From: Sinorhizobium numidicum
GTDB lineage: Bacteria > Pseudomonadota > Alphaproteobacteria > Rhizobiales > Rhizobiaceae
NCBI RefSeq assembly: GCF_029892045.1
Contig: NZ_CP120368.1
Coordinates: 184,001 to 248,000, forward strand
Direction: 5' to 3'
Length of the DNA stretch: 64,000 nt
Shown here: one piece after another, positions 36,118-45,145 of the stretch
Numbering within the stretch: the first letter of the stretch is position 1
How the letters are laid out: each line of letters starts with the position of its first letter
Position numbers and translations under genes: made by a program
The notes under the pieces: generated by a model
Told to the model about the DNA's origin: nothing
Database searches by the model: none
The model's input: the letters and a program-made list of their open reading frames with translations, nothing else

Positions 36118-36160
36118 ATTGTGCGAGCGCCGGACGAGTTTCGGCGCTCGCACTTTTTTG
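36118..36160 (+). terminator. Rho-independent terminator after infB
   Basis: GTGCGAGCGCCG ... CGGCGCTCGCAC stem followed by TTTTTT, about 20 bp after the infB stop. It ends the rimP-infB transcription unit and is directly followed by a RIME2 repeat. Confidence 0.93.
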
Positions 36161-36275
36161 GAGCGGGACGAGAAAGAGTGTGAGCGGTTTTCCGCCCACG
36201 TTCCGCTCTACTTTAATGGAATCGGTCGCGATTTATGGTTTCGGGGTGACGAAGCCAAATCATCGTGACCTGGGG
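36160..36275 (+). repeat. RIME2-type repeat between infB and rbfA
   Basis: GGAGCGGGACGAGAAAG... CCCACGTTCCGCTC (first palindrome, decayed) and GATTTATGGTTTCGGGGTGACG..ATCATCGTGACC (second, decayed). It separates the terminator from the rbfA start codon by less than 10 bp. Confidence 0.75.
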
Positions 36276-36283
36276 TAAGCACC

Positions 36284-36688
36284 ATGACCAAATCCACGTC
36301 CTCCGCTCCTTCGCAGCGCATGCTGCGCGTTGGTGAACAGGTGCGCGCCGCCATCACGCAGGTTCTCCAACGTGGTGAAGTGCGCGATCCGCTGATCGAA
36401 AAGACGGTGATCTCTATATCGGAAGTGCGCATGTCGCCCGATCTGAAGATCGCCACCGCTTATGTGACGCCGCTCGGCGTGACGGATCACGCGGCGGTCA
36501 TCGAGGCACTGAACAAGCACGCGAAGTTCATTCGCGGCCGTCTGGGGCCGCAACTTCGACAGATGAAATACATGCCGGATGTCCGCTTCAGGGACGATAC
36601 AAGCTTCGACAATTACCGGAAGATCGATGCGCTGCTGCGCTCGCCGGAAGTCAGCCGCGATCTCGATCCGGATGCCGACGAAGAATAA
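36284..36688 (+). CDS. rbfA: Ribosome-binding factor A
   Basis: Helps 16S rRNA 5'-end maturation, binding 30S. The 134-aa protein has [45 protein letters not shown], and [19 protein letters not shown], which are family hallmarks. A RIME2 repeat lies right upstream, so expression is likely from a promoter inside or just before that repeat, or by read-through of the infB terminator. Followed by truB after 11 bp. Confidence 0.96.
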   Translation: MTKSTSSAPSQRMLRVGEQVRAAITQVLQRGEVRDPLIEKTVISISEVRMSPDLKIATAYVTPLGVTDHAAVIEALNKHAKFIRGRLGPQLRQMKYMPDVRFRDDTSFDNYRKIDALLRSPEVSRDLDPDADEE

Positions 36689-36699
36689 GAATAGAGCTC

Positions 36700-37635
36700 A
36701 TGTCCAAACCGCGTAAACCCAAGGGCCGCCCGATTTCCGGTTGGCTGATCCTCGACAAGCCGCTCGATTTCGGTTCGACGGAGGCGGTGTCCAAGATCAA
36801 ATGGCTGTTCAAGGCGCAGAAGGCTGGCCACGCCGGCACGCTGGATCCGCTGGCTTCCGGCATGCTGCCGATCGCGCTCGGAGACGCGACGAAGACGGTT
36901 CCCTACGTCATGGACGGCCGCAAGATCTACGAGTTTACCGTCGCCTGGGGCGAGGAGCGCTCGACCGACGATCTTGAAGGCGTGGTCATCCGCTCGTCGA
37001 CCGAACGCCCGACGGAAGAGGCGATCCGCGCGCTGCTGCCGAAATATACCGGTGTGATCAGCCAGGTGCCGCCGCAGTTCTCGGCAATCAAGATCGACGG
37101 CGAGCGCGCCTACGATCTCGCGCGCGAGGGGGAGACGCTGGAAATTCCGGCGCGGGAAGTGGAGGTCTTTCGCCTTTCCCTGATCGGGTGCACGCCGCAT
37201 CTCGCCCATTTCGAGATCGAGTGCGGCAAGGGTACCTATGTCCGTTCGCTTGCCCGCGACATGGGCCGCGATCTCGGTTGCTTCGGACATATCGCCTCGC
37301 TGCGCCGCACCTTCGTTGCCCCCTTCGGCGAAGAGGACATGGTGTCGCTCGCCGATCTCGTCGCGCTGGAGAGGGTTGGGGACGAGGGCGAACGGCTCGC
37401 GGCCCTTGACGACTATCTGATCGAGACTGGCGAGGCCCTTTCCGGCCTGCCGCACATCGCCATCAGCGATGATCAGGCGCAACGGCTGAAGATGGGCAAT
37501 CCGATCATCCTGCGCGGTCGCGACGCGCCGCTCGCGACGCCGGAGGCCTATGCGACCGCGCGCGGCAAACTCGTGGCGATCGGCGAGGTCGCCGAGGGCG
37601 AATTCCGGCCGAAGCGGGTTTTTGCCAACCATTGA
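36700..37635 (+). CDS. truB: tRNA pseudouridine-55 synthase
   Basis: Makes pseudouridine at position 55 in the T-loop of tRNAs. The 311-aa enzyme shows [21 protein letters not shown], catalytic Asp in [15 protein letters not shown], and [24 protein letters not shown] 36700. The gene order rbfA-truB-rpsO-pnp is conserved, here interrupted by a sensor kinase gene between truB and rpsO. Confidence 0.96.
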   Translation: MSKPRKPKGRPISGWLILDKPLDFGSTEAVSKIKWLFKAQKAGHAGTLDPLASGMLPIALGDATKTVPYVMDGRKIYEFTVAWGEERSTDDLEGVVIRSSTERPTEEAIRALLPKYTGVISQVPPQFSAIKIDGERAYDLAREGETLEIPAREVEVFRLSLIGCTPHLAHFEIECGKGTYVRSLARDMGRDLGCFGHIASLRRTFVAPFGEEDMVSLADLVALERVGDEGERLAALDDYLIETGEALSGLPHIAISDDQAQRLKMGNPIILRGRDAPLATPEAYATARGKLVAIGEVAEGEFRPKRVFANH

Positions 37636-37661
37636 TCGGCCGCGCCGTGAGGCGCCCGCGT

Positions 37662-37779
37662 CCTAGCGCGGGATGAGGAAAAGTGTGCGCGGTTTTCCGC
37701 CCGCATCCCGCGCTAACTTATTAGAATCGATCACGTTCATGATTTTAGGTCGATCCGACCTAAAATCATCGTGATCTAA
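37662..37779 (+). repeat. RIME2-type repeat (part of composite)
   Basis: Full-length: CCTAGCGCGGGATGAGG.. CCCGCATCCCGCGCTA, then GATCACGTTCATGATTTTAGGTCGA.. TCGACC-type arms down to ATCATCGTGATC. It abuts a RIME1 copy without a gap. Confidence 0.9.
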
Positions 37780-37882
37780 AGCGCCGTGCGTCTTCCCAGA
37801 CGCACAAAGATCGCTGTAGCACTTTGAATTGCTGCATGTTTTTATACTTAAATCGGCTCCGATTTAAGGAAGCATGCAGTAA
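37780..37882 (-). repeat. RIME1-type repeat (inverted, part of composite)
   Basis: Opposite orientation to most copies: GCGCCGTGCGTCTTCCCAGACGCAC first, then GCTGCATGTTTT.. TTAAATCGGCTCCGATTTAA ..GCATGCAGT. Confidence 0.9.
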
Positions 37883-38128
37883 GGGCCGTTTGCGTTTGAC
37901 GGTTCTCTGACGCATGATCGACAGGTTACGATTCGATCCAATCGGCGCATAAAGACCGTTCGTTGCTGCCGAAGACGGCCGATCAGCGATCGTAAGATCG
38001 CGATTGCGCCATTCGCTTGACCTGTGAGGGTTGTGTGGTTCGGCTGGTGCACGGGCGAAGAGGCGCAATCGACCCTCGCTGATCCTTGGCCGGCCGGCGG
38101 CGCTGCGACAGTTGAAAGGCGGCTCCGA

Positions 38129-39850
38129 GTGACAGGCGTGTCAGAGAAGGAACGGGAGGTAAGTTCATCCGGCGGTCTGCAGGCCGTTGCGGCCTTCATC
38201 GGTCAATACCTCCGGCGACCGTTCAGTTTTTACCTGATCTCGCTGCTGTCGATTGCGATCGTGCCGTCGTTCATCTTTTCCCTCGTGATCCTCAAGCGCA
38301 GTCTGGACGCGCAGGAGCAGGTGGTCACTTCACTCCTCAGAGCCTCGACCGGATCCGTGACGCGCATCGTCGAACGCGAGGTCGAGGGCATGCTGACCAC
38401 GCTTAGGGTCCTTTCCACGTCCAGCGCCGTCGACCTCCGCGACATGCGAGCCTTCTACGATCGAGCCTCGATCGCATTGGCGGACGCGGATTCCTATCTG
38501 GTCGTCATAGACCGCAACCATAATCAGAGATTGAACACGCGTCTTCCCTTCGGCAATCCGCTTGCGCGAGCATCGGATCCCGAATCGGTCGAGCTTGCTT
38601 TCAAGAGCAAAGGTCCCCTTGTGTCTGGGGTTTTCTTCGGCAACGCGGACGGGCGATGGGTTTTCAATGTCTACCTGCCGGTAAGGCTTGCGAGCGGTGA
38701 GGAATATCTGCTGGGCCTGACGCAGGATGCTGCAGGCATGGCCAAGGCCGTCAATCGCAGCACGCTCTCCCCCGGATGGAGCGCCGCGCTCGTCGATGGT
38801 CAGGGCAGAGTGATCGTTTCCTCGGATGTTTCAGTCAAGTCGGGCGACCGGTTCTTCCTCGGCAAGCTGCCGGCGATCAGCATCGGGGTCAGCAATATCA
38901 GTGAAAACGGCAGGGACTACCGGGTGGCGACCGAATTTTCGGTGGTCACCGGCTGGCGCATCGTCGCCTGGGCGCCGCGCGAAACCGTCGACGCGCCGAT
39001 GCTCTGGTCGTTTCTGTGGCTGTCGCTTGGCGCCATTATTTTCGCAAGCATCGCGGTCGCAGGTTCCTTGACGATTGCGCGGCTGCTCTCGCAAGGCGTC
39101 AAGCTGCTTGCCAGCGATGCGCGCCGCCTCGGCGCGGGCGAACCGATCGAACCGCGCCGATACATGATTACCGAGGTCGAGGCCGTGTCGGCAGCGCTTG
39201 CCCGTGCAGCGGCGGTGCGCACCAAAGCGGAAGGTGAAATCCGTTTCCTGATGAGGGAGGTTGCGCACCGTTCGAAAAACCAGCTCACCGTCATTCAATC
39301 CATGCTGAACCAGTCCGCCTATTCGACCGAGGATGCACCGGAATTCGCCGAAGCATTTCGCAAGCGGATTGCAGGTCTCGCGCGGTCGACCGACCTGATG
39401 CTCGCCAATGCCGCGCTTGGGGTCGATTTCCGCGAACTCGCAGAGAACCAGCTTCAGCCGTTCACGCCGGACGATCCGCACCGTATCGTGCTCGCCGGTC
39501 CGCCTTTGCGACTGGACACGCAGATGGCGCAGACGCTCGGCATGGCGCTTCATGAATTGGCGACCAATGCGATAAAGCATGGCGCTCTCGCCAACGGGAC
39601 CGGCATCATTCGGCTAGAATGGTCGGTGTCGCGCGAGGCGATCGCCATTCGCTGGCGTGAAGAAGGGGCGGACATCGCCCCGACGGAGGCGACGAGCCGC
39701 CGGGGCTTCGGGACGGTCGTGCTCGAGCGCATGCTCGGCATGGCGCTTCACGCCGAGCTCGAAAGGAAAATGCATCCCGACGGCATCGAATGGCATATCC
39801 GAATTCCACGAGAAAGCGATCGCAAGGCCCCGGGTGAAGCGGCAAGTTGA
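38129..39850 (+). CDS. Membrane sensor histidine kinase (HWE/HisKA_2 type)
   Basis: Sensor kinase of about 573 aa. A first transmembrane helix (FYLISLLSIAIVPSFIFSLVIL) is followed by a ~260-residue extracytoplasmic dCache-like sensor, a second helix (LWSFLWLSLGAIIFASIAVAG), then a kinase core with phospho-acceptor EVAHRSKNQLTVIQSML and ATPase ALHELATNAIKHGALA, GFG box and WxE motif (AIRWREEG) typical of HWE kinases. The start is uncertain: GTG 38129 follows AGGCGG; GTG 38138 is an alternative. No response regulator is adjacent. Signal unknown. Confidence 0.88.
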   Translation: MTGVSEKEREVSSSGGLQAVAAFIGQYLRRPFSFYLISLLSIAIVPSFIFSLVILKRSLDAQEQVVTSLLRASTGSVTRIVEREVEGMLTTLRVLSTSSAVDLRDMRAFYDRASIALADADSYLVVIDRNHNQRLNTRLPFGNPLARASDPESVELAFKSKGPLVSGVFFGNADGRWVFNVYLPVRLASGEEYLLGLTQDAAGMAKAVNRSTLSPGWSAALVDGQGRVIVSSDVSVKSGDRFFLGKLPAISIGVSNISENGRDYRVATEFSVVTGWRIVAWAPRETVDAPMLWSFLWLSLGAIIFASIAVAGSLTIARLLSQGVKLLASDARRLGAGEPIEPRRYMITEVEAVSAALARAAAVRTKAEGEIRFLMREVAHRSKNQLTVIQSMLNQSAYSTEDAPEFAEAFRKRIAGLARSTDLMLANAALGVDFRELAENQLQPFTPDDPHRIVLAGPPLRLDTQMAQTLGMALHELATNAIKHGALANGTGIIRLEWSVSREAIAIRWREEGADIAPTEATSRRGFGTVVLERMLGMALHAELERKMHPDGIEWHIRIPRESDRKAPGEAAS

Positions 39851-40064
39851 GTGCCGGCCTTCGTCGGGCCCGAATGCGAAGCCCCGGGAGTTAAGGCGCA
39901 GCCGGAAGGCGTCGCCGGCGCCGGTCTCATGACCCTTTCCTTTTGGATCGGTTTCGGTTATAGGCACGCCAGCAAAAGGCACCACCTCTTGCATGAACGG
40001 CCGCGGCTGGACGACATCCCGGCTGCCGGCGACCCTAAATCCTCAAAACGAAAGGATCATCCCG

Positions 40065-40334
40065 ATGTCGATTACTGCAGAGCGCAAGGCTCAGCTCATC
40101 AAGGAATTCGCGACCGTTGATGGCGACACCGGTTCTCCGGAAGTCCAGGTCGCGCTCCTGACGGAACGGATCAACAACCTGACCGAACACTTCAAGGACC
40201 ACAAGAAGGACAACCATTCCCGCCGTGGCCTTCTCGCGATGGTTTCCAGCCGTCGCTCGCTCCTCGACTATCTGAAGAAGAAAGACGAAGCGCGCTACAC
40301 CAAGCTGATCGGTGCCCTGGGCATCCGTCGCTAA
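40065..40334 (+). CDS. rpsO: 30S ribosomal protein S15
   Basis: Primary 16S rRNA-binding protein of the 30S platform, 89 aa, standard length. [51 protein letters not shown] and [13 protein letters not shown] are the S15 signatures. ATG 40065 has AAAGGA upstream. Followed by its own terminator and then pnp, as in E. coli, where both are co-regulated. Confidence 0.98.
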   Translation: MSITAERKAQLIKEFATVDGDTGSPEVQVALLTERINNLTEHFKDHKKDNHSRRGLLAMVSSRRSLLDYLKKKDEARYTKLIGALGIRR

Positions 40335-40343
40335 ACGACTTGT

Positions 40344-40378
40344 CCGGCGGGTCGCGCGGCGATCCGCCGATTTTTTAT
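40344..40378 (+). terminator. Terminator after rpsO
   Basis: CCGGCGGGTCGC... GATCCGCCG stem followed by ATTTTTTATT about 10 bp after the stop codon. Probably partial, since rpsO and pnp are usually co-transcribed. Confidence 0.85.
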
Positions 40379-40395
40379 TGGGCGCTTGATCGCCG

Positions 40396-40500
40396 ACTGC
40401 ATGTTTCCTTAAATCGGAGCCGATTTAAGGATAAAAACATGCAGAAATTCAAAGTGCCACAGCGACCTTTTGCGTCTGATAAAGACGCACGGTGCTGTAG
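40396..40500 (+). repeat. RIME1-type repeat between rpsO and pnp
   Basis: Full-length copy with intact first palindrome (TTAAATCGGAGCCGATTTAA) and GCGTCTGATAAAGACGC. It lies in the pnp leader region; the 290 bp from here to pnp contain no gene but a possible stem CGCTGCC..GGCAGCG near 40640. Confidence 0.9.
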
Positions 40501-40792
40501 AAATTGTCTCCACGGGCGCCGGAAGCGCAAAAGACCGGGAGAGAACGTCCAGCGAACCGGATGGGCCGGTATCGCGGATCAACCGATGGCCCGTCATGGG
40601 GCAGGATTGCAGGATGCTTCGGCGCCTGCTTGCCGGAGCGCTGCCACACGGGCAGCGCGGCAAAGCGGTACGCGGCCGGTTCGTTTTTGAAGCCTCCCGT
40701 TGTCTTGCCCGTGATGCGCCACCACCAAGCGGCTCTCAGATCATCCGCGCTGCAACAGCCGCGGAAGGTCTCCCGCACACGAAGGACAGAAC

Positions 40793-42946
40793 ATGTTCGA
40801 GACCCACAAGGTAGAAATCGAATGGGCTGGGCGTCCGCTCAAGCTTGAAACCGGCAAGATCGCCCGCCAGGCCGACGGCGCCGTTCTCGCGACCTACGGC
40901 GAAACCGTCGTGCTTGCCACGGTCGTTTCTGCCAAGGCGCCGAAGCCCGGGCAGGATTTCTTCCCGCTGACCGTCAACTACCAGGAAAAGACCTACGCCG
41001 CCGGCAAGATCCCGGGCGGCTACTTCAAGCGTGAAGGCCGCCCGAGCGAGAACGAAACGCTCGTCTCGCGCCTGATCGACCGCCCGATCCGCCCGCTCTT
41101 TCCGGATGGCTACAAGAACGATACCCAGGTCATCGTCACCGTCATGCAGCATGACCTGGAGAACAATCCCGACATCGTCTCGATGGTCGCGGCCTCCGCT
41201 GCGCTGACGCTTTCCGGCATCCCGTTCATGGGACCGATCGGCGGCGCCCGCGTCGGCTACATCAACGGCGAGTACGTGCTCAACCCGCATCTCGACGAAA
41301 TGGACGAGTCCTCTCTCGACCTCGTCGTCGCCGGCACCCAGGAGGCCGTGCTGATGGTCGAATCGGAAGCGAAGGAGCTGCCGGAGGACATCATGCTCGG
41401 CGCTGTCGTTTTCGGTCAGAAGGGCTTTCAGCCGGTGATCGACGCTATCATCAAGCTCGCCGAAGTCGCCGCCAAGGAACCGCGCGAATTCGAGCCGGAA
41501 GATCACTCCGCTCTCGAAAATGCCATGCTCTCGATTGCCGAAGACGAGCTGCGCAACGCTTATAAGATCACCGAGAAGGCTGCGCGCTACGCCGCCGTCG
41601 ATGCCGTGAAGGCCAAGGTGAAGGAGCACTTTCTGCCGGAAGGCCTCGATAACCCCGCCCACACGGCGGAAGAAATTGCAGCAGTCTTCAAGCACTTGCA
41701 GGCAAAGATTGTTCGCTGGAACATCCTCGACACCCAGAGCCGCATCGATGGCCGCGATCTCGTCACGGTTCGCCCGATCGTCGCCGAAGTCGGCATCCTG
41801 CCGCGCACGCACGGATCCTCGCTCTTCACCCGCGGTGAAACGCAGGCGATCGTGGTTGCCACGCTCGGCACCGGCGAAGACGAGCAGTATGTCGATTCCT
41901 TGACCGGCATGTACAAGGAAAACTTCATGCTGCACTACAACTTCCCGCCCTTCTCGGTCGGTGAAACGGGCCGCATGGGTTCCCCGGGCCGCCGTGAAAT
42001 CGGCCACGGCAAGCTCGCCTGGCGCGCCATCCATCCGATGCTGCCGACGGCGGAACAGTTCCCCTATACGCTGCGCGTCGTCTCCGAGATCACCGAGTCC
42101 AATGGTTCCTCCTCGATGGCAACCGTCTGCGGCACATCGCTGGCGCTGATGGATGCGGGCGTTCCGCTTGCAAAACCCGTTGCCGGTATTGCCATGGGCC
42201 TCATCAAGGAAGAGGACCGTTTCGCGGTTCTCTCCGACATCCTCGGCGACGAAGACCATCTCGGCGACATGGATTTCAAGGTCGCGGGCACGGACGCCGG
42301 CATCACCTCGCTGCAGATGGACATCAAGATCGAAGGCATCACCGAAGAGATCATGGGTGTTGCACTCAATCAGGCCAAGGGCGGCCGTCTGCACATTCTC
42401 GGCGAAATGGCCAAGGCCATCTCCGAGAGCCGCGGCCAGCTCGGCGAATTCGCACCGCGCATCGAAGTGATGAACATTCCGGTCGACAAGATCCGTGAAG
42501 TCATCGGTTCGGGCGGCAAGGTCATCCGCGAAATCGTTGAAAAGACCGGCGCCAAGATCAACATCGAGGACGACGGCACGGTCAAGATCGCTTCTTCCTC
42601 CGCCAAGGAGATCGAAGCCGCCCGCAAGTGGATCCACTCGATCGTTGCCGAGCCGGAAGTTGGTCAGATCTATGAAGGCACGGTCGTCAAGACCGCCGAT
42701 TTCGGCGCCTTCGTCAACTTCTTCGGCGCCCGCGACGGCCTCGTGCACATCTCGCAGCTCGCGTCCGAGCGCGTTGCAAAGACCACCGACGTCGTCAAAG
42801 AAGGCGACAAGGTTTGGGTCAAGCTGATGGGCTTCGACGAGCGCGGTAAGGTCCGCCTCTCCATGAAGGTTGTCGACCAGGCGACCGGCAAGGAGGTCGC
42901 CGCCGAGAAGGCCGAGAAGAAGGACGGCGGCGAAGCGGCTGAATAA
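40793..42946 (+). CDS. pnp: Polyribonucleotide nucleotidyltransferase (PNPase)
   Basis: 3'-5' phosphorolytic exoribonuclease and degradosome subunit, 717 aa. Two RNase PH domains (first from residue about 10; second from about 310, with [15 protein letters not shown] and [18 protein letters not shown]), a KH domain ([26 protein letters not shown]) and an S1 domain ([19 protein letters not shown]) at the end. ATG 40793 is preceded by AAGGACAGA. Long leader with a RIME1 repeat; E. coli pnp is autoregulated through its leader. Confidence 0.97.
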   Translation: MFETHKVEIEWAGRPLKLETGKIARQADGAVLATYGETVVLATVVSAKAPKPGQDFFPLTVNYQEKTYAAGKIPGGYFKREGRPSENETLVSRLIDRPIRPLFPDGYKNDTQVIVTVMQHDLENNPDIVSMVAASAALTLSGIPFMGPIGGARVGYINGEYVLNPHLDEMDESSLDLVVAGTQEAVLMVESEAKELPEDIMLGAVVFGQKGFQPVIDAIIKLAEVAAKEPREFEPEDHSALENAMLSIAEDELRNAYKITEKAARYAAVDAVKAKVKEHFLPEGLDNPAHTAEEIAAVFKHLQAKIVRWNILDTQSRIDGRDLVTVRPIVAEVGILPRTHGSSLFTRGETQAIVVATLGTGEDEQYVDSLTGMYKENFMLHYNFPPFSVGETGRMGSPGRREIGHGKLAWRAIHPMLPTAEQFPYTLRVVSEITESNGSSSMATVCGTSLALMDAGVPLAKPVAGIAMGLIKEEDRFAVLSDILGDEDHLGDMDFKVAGTDAGITSLQMDIKIEGITEEIMGVALNQAKGGRLHILGEMAKAISESRGQLGEFAPRIEVMNIPVDKIREVIGSGGKVIREIVEKTGAKINIEDDGTVKIASSSAKEIEAARKWIHSIVAEPEVGQIYEGTVVKTADFGAFVNFFGARDGLVHISQLASERVAKTTDVVKEGDKVWVKLMGFDERGKVRLSMKVVDQATGKEVAAEKAEKKDGGEAAE

Positions 42947-42969
42947 GCCGGCTTCACCCGACGCATTCG

Positions 42970-43004
42970 GGGCGCGGAGCGGATCGCTCCGCGCCCTTTC
43001 TTAT
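42970..43004 (+). terminator. Terminator after pnp
   Basis: GGGGCGCGGAGCG-GATC-GCTCCGCGCCC followed by TTTCTT: a perfect stem, 25 bp after the stop codon. Confidence 0.88.
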
Positions 43005-43038
43005 GGCGGGGTAAAGAAGCGGCGCGCTTCTCGCTTAC

Positions 43039-43117
43039 TGCGCCGTGCGTCTTTTCAGATGCACAAAGGTCGCTGTAGCACTTTGAATTGCTGCATGTTT
43101 TTAGGAAACATGCAGCA
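43039..43117 (-). repeat. RIME1-type repeat with internal deletion (inverted)
   Basis: CGCCGTGCGTCTTTTCAGATGCAC.. GTAGCACTTTGAATTGCTGCATG is typical, but the AAATCGGCTCCGATTT palindrome that normally follows is missing: GCATGTTTTTAGGAAACATGC is joined directly (about 25 bp shorter). Confidence 0.85.
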
Positions 43118-43157
43118 GCCCCATCCGATTGAAGAATTGAAGAACGGAACCGACCAC

Positions 43158-44174
43158 ATGAGCCGTGATGCGCTAAAAACCCTATTCCATCCCTTTGCCA
43201 TCGGTGTCATCGATCCGCCGGGAGAGGGCGAACGCGTGCTCTTTCTCGGTGCCGAGGCGGGCTACAGGTTGCCGGAAGGGTTTGCCGCGTCTGTCTCTGC
43301 CGTGCAGCCGCTGAGGCCGCTCTATCGCGCCCTGGAGGCGATGCGCGTCGACGTGACGCCGTCTGTGCTCGGCGAAGGCTATGACGTCGCGCTCGTGCTC
43401 TGCGGCAGGCACAAGGGCGAAAACGAAGATCGGATTGCCGAAGCGCTGAAGCGCACACGTGCGGGCGCGCTGATCGTGATCGCAGGCGGCAAGGAGGATG
43501 GCATCCAGTCGCTGCGAAAGAAGATCGACAAGTTCGGTTGGGATGGAGACTCGCTCCCGAAATACCACGGTGTCGCCTTCTGGTTCACGCGGCCGGAAGA
43601 TGTCTCGGAAGCCGTAACGAAGCTTGCCAAGGTTCCGGTGCGCGTCGATGGCCTATTCGAAGCATCGCCGGGCATGTTTTCCCATGACCGCGTCGATGCC
43701 GGTTCCGAGCTCCTCGCGTCTCGGCTGCCACGGGATTTTACCGGCCATGCGGCGGATTTCGGCGCGGGCTGGGGCTATCTCTCAGTCATGCTCGCCCAGG
43801 CTTCCCCGGGTTTGAAGGGCATCGACCTGTTCGAAGCCGACCATGACGCACTAGAGGCTGCGCGCGTCAATATGAAGGCGAACGCTCCTTCGACGCCGGC
43901 ACGTTTCTACTGGCATGACCTGACAAGCGAGGACACGCGCGACAAATACGACTTGATCGTGATGAACCCTCCGTTCCACGAAGGACATGCCGCCGAGCCC
44001 GCCCTCGGGGCGGCGATCATCAGGTCCGCCGCCAAGGCCCTGAAGCAAGGCGGCAAGCTGATGCTCGTCGCCAATCGCGGCTTGCCTTATGAGCAGGTTC
44101 TGGCGGAGAGCTTCAAGGAAAGCGGCGAGACCTGCCGCAATGCGCGCTTCAAGGTGCTCTGGGCTAAGCGCTGA
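43158..44174 (+). CDS. rsmC: RsmC-like class I methyltransferase (16S rRNA m2G1207 type)
   Basis: SAM-dependent rRNA guanine-N2 methyltransferase of 338 aa. An N-terminal domain (to about 160) precedes the catalytic domain: SAM motif I HAADFGAGWGYLSVMLAQ, motif II LFEADHDALEAARVN and the catalytic IVMNPPFHEG, the NPPFH form specific to RsmC/RlmG. ATG 43158 gives MSRDALKTLF; an in-frame ATG at 43108 lies inside the RIME1 repeat, with AGGAA before it, and would add 17 residues. Exact rRNA target is inferred by family. Confidence 0.87.
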   Translation: MSRDALKTLFHPFAIGVIDPPGEGERVLFLGAEAGYRLPEGFAASVSAVQPLRPLYRALEAMRVDVTPSVLGEGYDVALVLCGRHKGENEDRIAEALKRTRAGALIVIAGGKEDGIQSLRKKIDKFGWDGDSLPKYHGVAFWFTRPEDVSEAVTKLAKVPVRVDGLFEASPGMFSHDRVDAGSELLASRLPRDFTGHAADFGAGWGYLSVMLAQASPGLKGIDLFEADHDALEAARVNMKANAPSTPARFYWHDLTSEDTRDKYDLIVMNPPFHEGHAAEPALGAAIIRSAAKALKQGGKLMLVANRGLPYEQVLAESFKESGETCRNARFKVLWAKR

Positions 44175-44184
44175 CGGATCGACA

Positions 44185-44284
44185 ATGCCGTGCGTCTTTT
44201 CGGACGCACGGGTCGCTGTGACACTTTGAATTGCTGCATAGCTTTATCCTCAAATCGGTTCCGATCTAAAGAAACGATGCAGTG
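44185..44284 (-). repeat. RIME1-type repeat (inverted)
   Basis: GCCGTGCGTCTTTTCGGACGCAC.. TTTGAATTGCTGCATAG..CAAATCGGTTCCGATCTAAAGAAAC..ATGCAG, both palindromes slightly decayed, between the convergent rsmC and fabI genes. Confidence 0.85.
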
Positions 44285-44334
44285 GAAAGCTTGTTGTCTC
44301 GGGCGTTGCGAAACGCGCGATACAGGCAGGCGCG

Positions 44335-45141
44335 CTATTCCACGTCTGCGCTGCGCAGCGTCTCGAGCGTCGGCATGGAGGTGATATTGTAGCCGGAATC
44401 CACGTAGTGAATTTCGCCTGTCACGCCGCGCGAAAGATCGGAAAGCAGATAGAGCGCGGAATTGCCGACGTCCTCGATGGTGACGGTCCGGCGCAGCGGC
44501 GAGTTCTTCTGCTGCCAGGAGAGCATGGCGCGGGCGTCGGAAATGCCGGCGCCGGCAAGTGTGCGGATCGGGCCGGCGGAGATCGCATTGACGCGAATGC
44601 CTCGGGCTCCATAGTCGGCGGCGAGATAGCGCACCGAAGCTTCCAGCGCCGCCTTCGCAACACCCATCACGTTGTAGTTCGGCATCACCCGCACCGAGCC
44701 GCCATAGGTGAGCGTCAGCATCGTGCCGCCTTCGCTCATCACGTCCGCGGCGCGCCTGGCGATCTCGGTGAAGGAGAAGCAGGAGATCACCATGGTGCGG
44801 CTGAAATTCTCGCGTGTGGTGTCGGCGTAAAGCCCCTTCAGTTCGCTCTTGTCGGAAAAACCGATCGCGTGGACGACGAAATCGAGCTTGCCCCAGCGCT
44901 CCTTGATCGCGTCGATGACCGCGTCGACGGAGGCGATATCCTCTACGTCGCAGGGCAGCAGGAAATCCGAATTCACCTCGGCAGCGAGCGGCTTCACACG
45001 CTTGCCGAGCGCTTCGCCCTGATAGGTGAAGGCGAGTTCCGCGCCCTGGGCGGCCAGCGCCTTGGAAATGCCCCAGGCAATAGAGTGATTGTTGGCCACA
45101 CCCATGATGAGGCCGCGCTTTCCGTTCATCAGTCCGTTCAT
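44335..45141 (-). CDS. fabI: Enoyl-[acyl-carrier-protein] reductase (NADH)
   Basis: Reduces enoyl-ACP in the last step of each fatty-acid elongation cycle; triclosan target family. 268 aa: N-terminal GKRGLIMGVANNHSIAWGISKALA nucleotide site, catalytic Tyr-x6-Lys in YNVMGVAK, and SAGPIRTLAGAGI. ATG 45141 fits the conserved start and lies 4 bp after the fabB stop. Third gene of the fabA-fabB-fabI operon. Confidence 0.95.
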   Translation of the reverse strand: MNGLMNGKRGLIMGVANNHSIAWGISKALAAQGAELAFTYQGEALGKRVKPLAAEVNSDFLLPCDVEDIASVDAVIDAIKERWGKLDFVVHAIGFSDKSELKGLYADTTRENFSRTMVISCFSFTEIARRAADVMSEGGTMLTLTYGGSVRVMPNYNVMGVAKAALEASVRYLAADYGARGIRVNAISAGPIRTLAGAGISDARAMLSWQQKNSPLRRTVTIEDVGNSALYLLSDLSRGVTGEIHYVDSGYNITSMPTLETLRSADVE

Positions 45142-45145
45142 TTTG

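Larger units (their letters stand above)
37636..38128. other. Intergenic region with RIME2-RIME1 composite
   Basis: Holds a RIME2 copy directly joined to an inverted RIME1 copy (37662-37882), then about 245 bp leading to the sensor kinase start. In this last part I see no gene or clear promoter hexamers. Confidence 0.6.

Noticed and set aside
40736..42748. 670-codon open frame antisense to pnp
   Set aside because: Same reason: an antisense shadow of a highly expressed gene with clear KH/S1 domains on the other strand.
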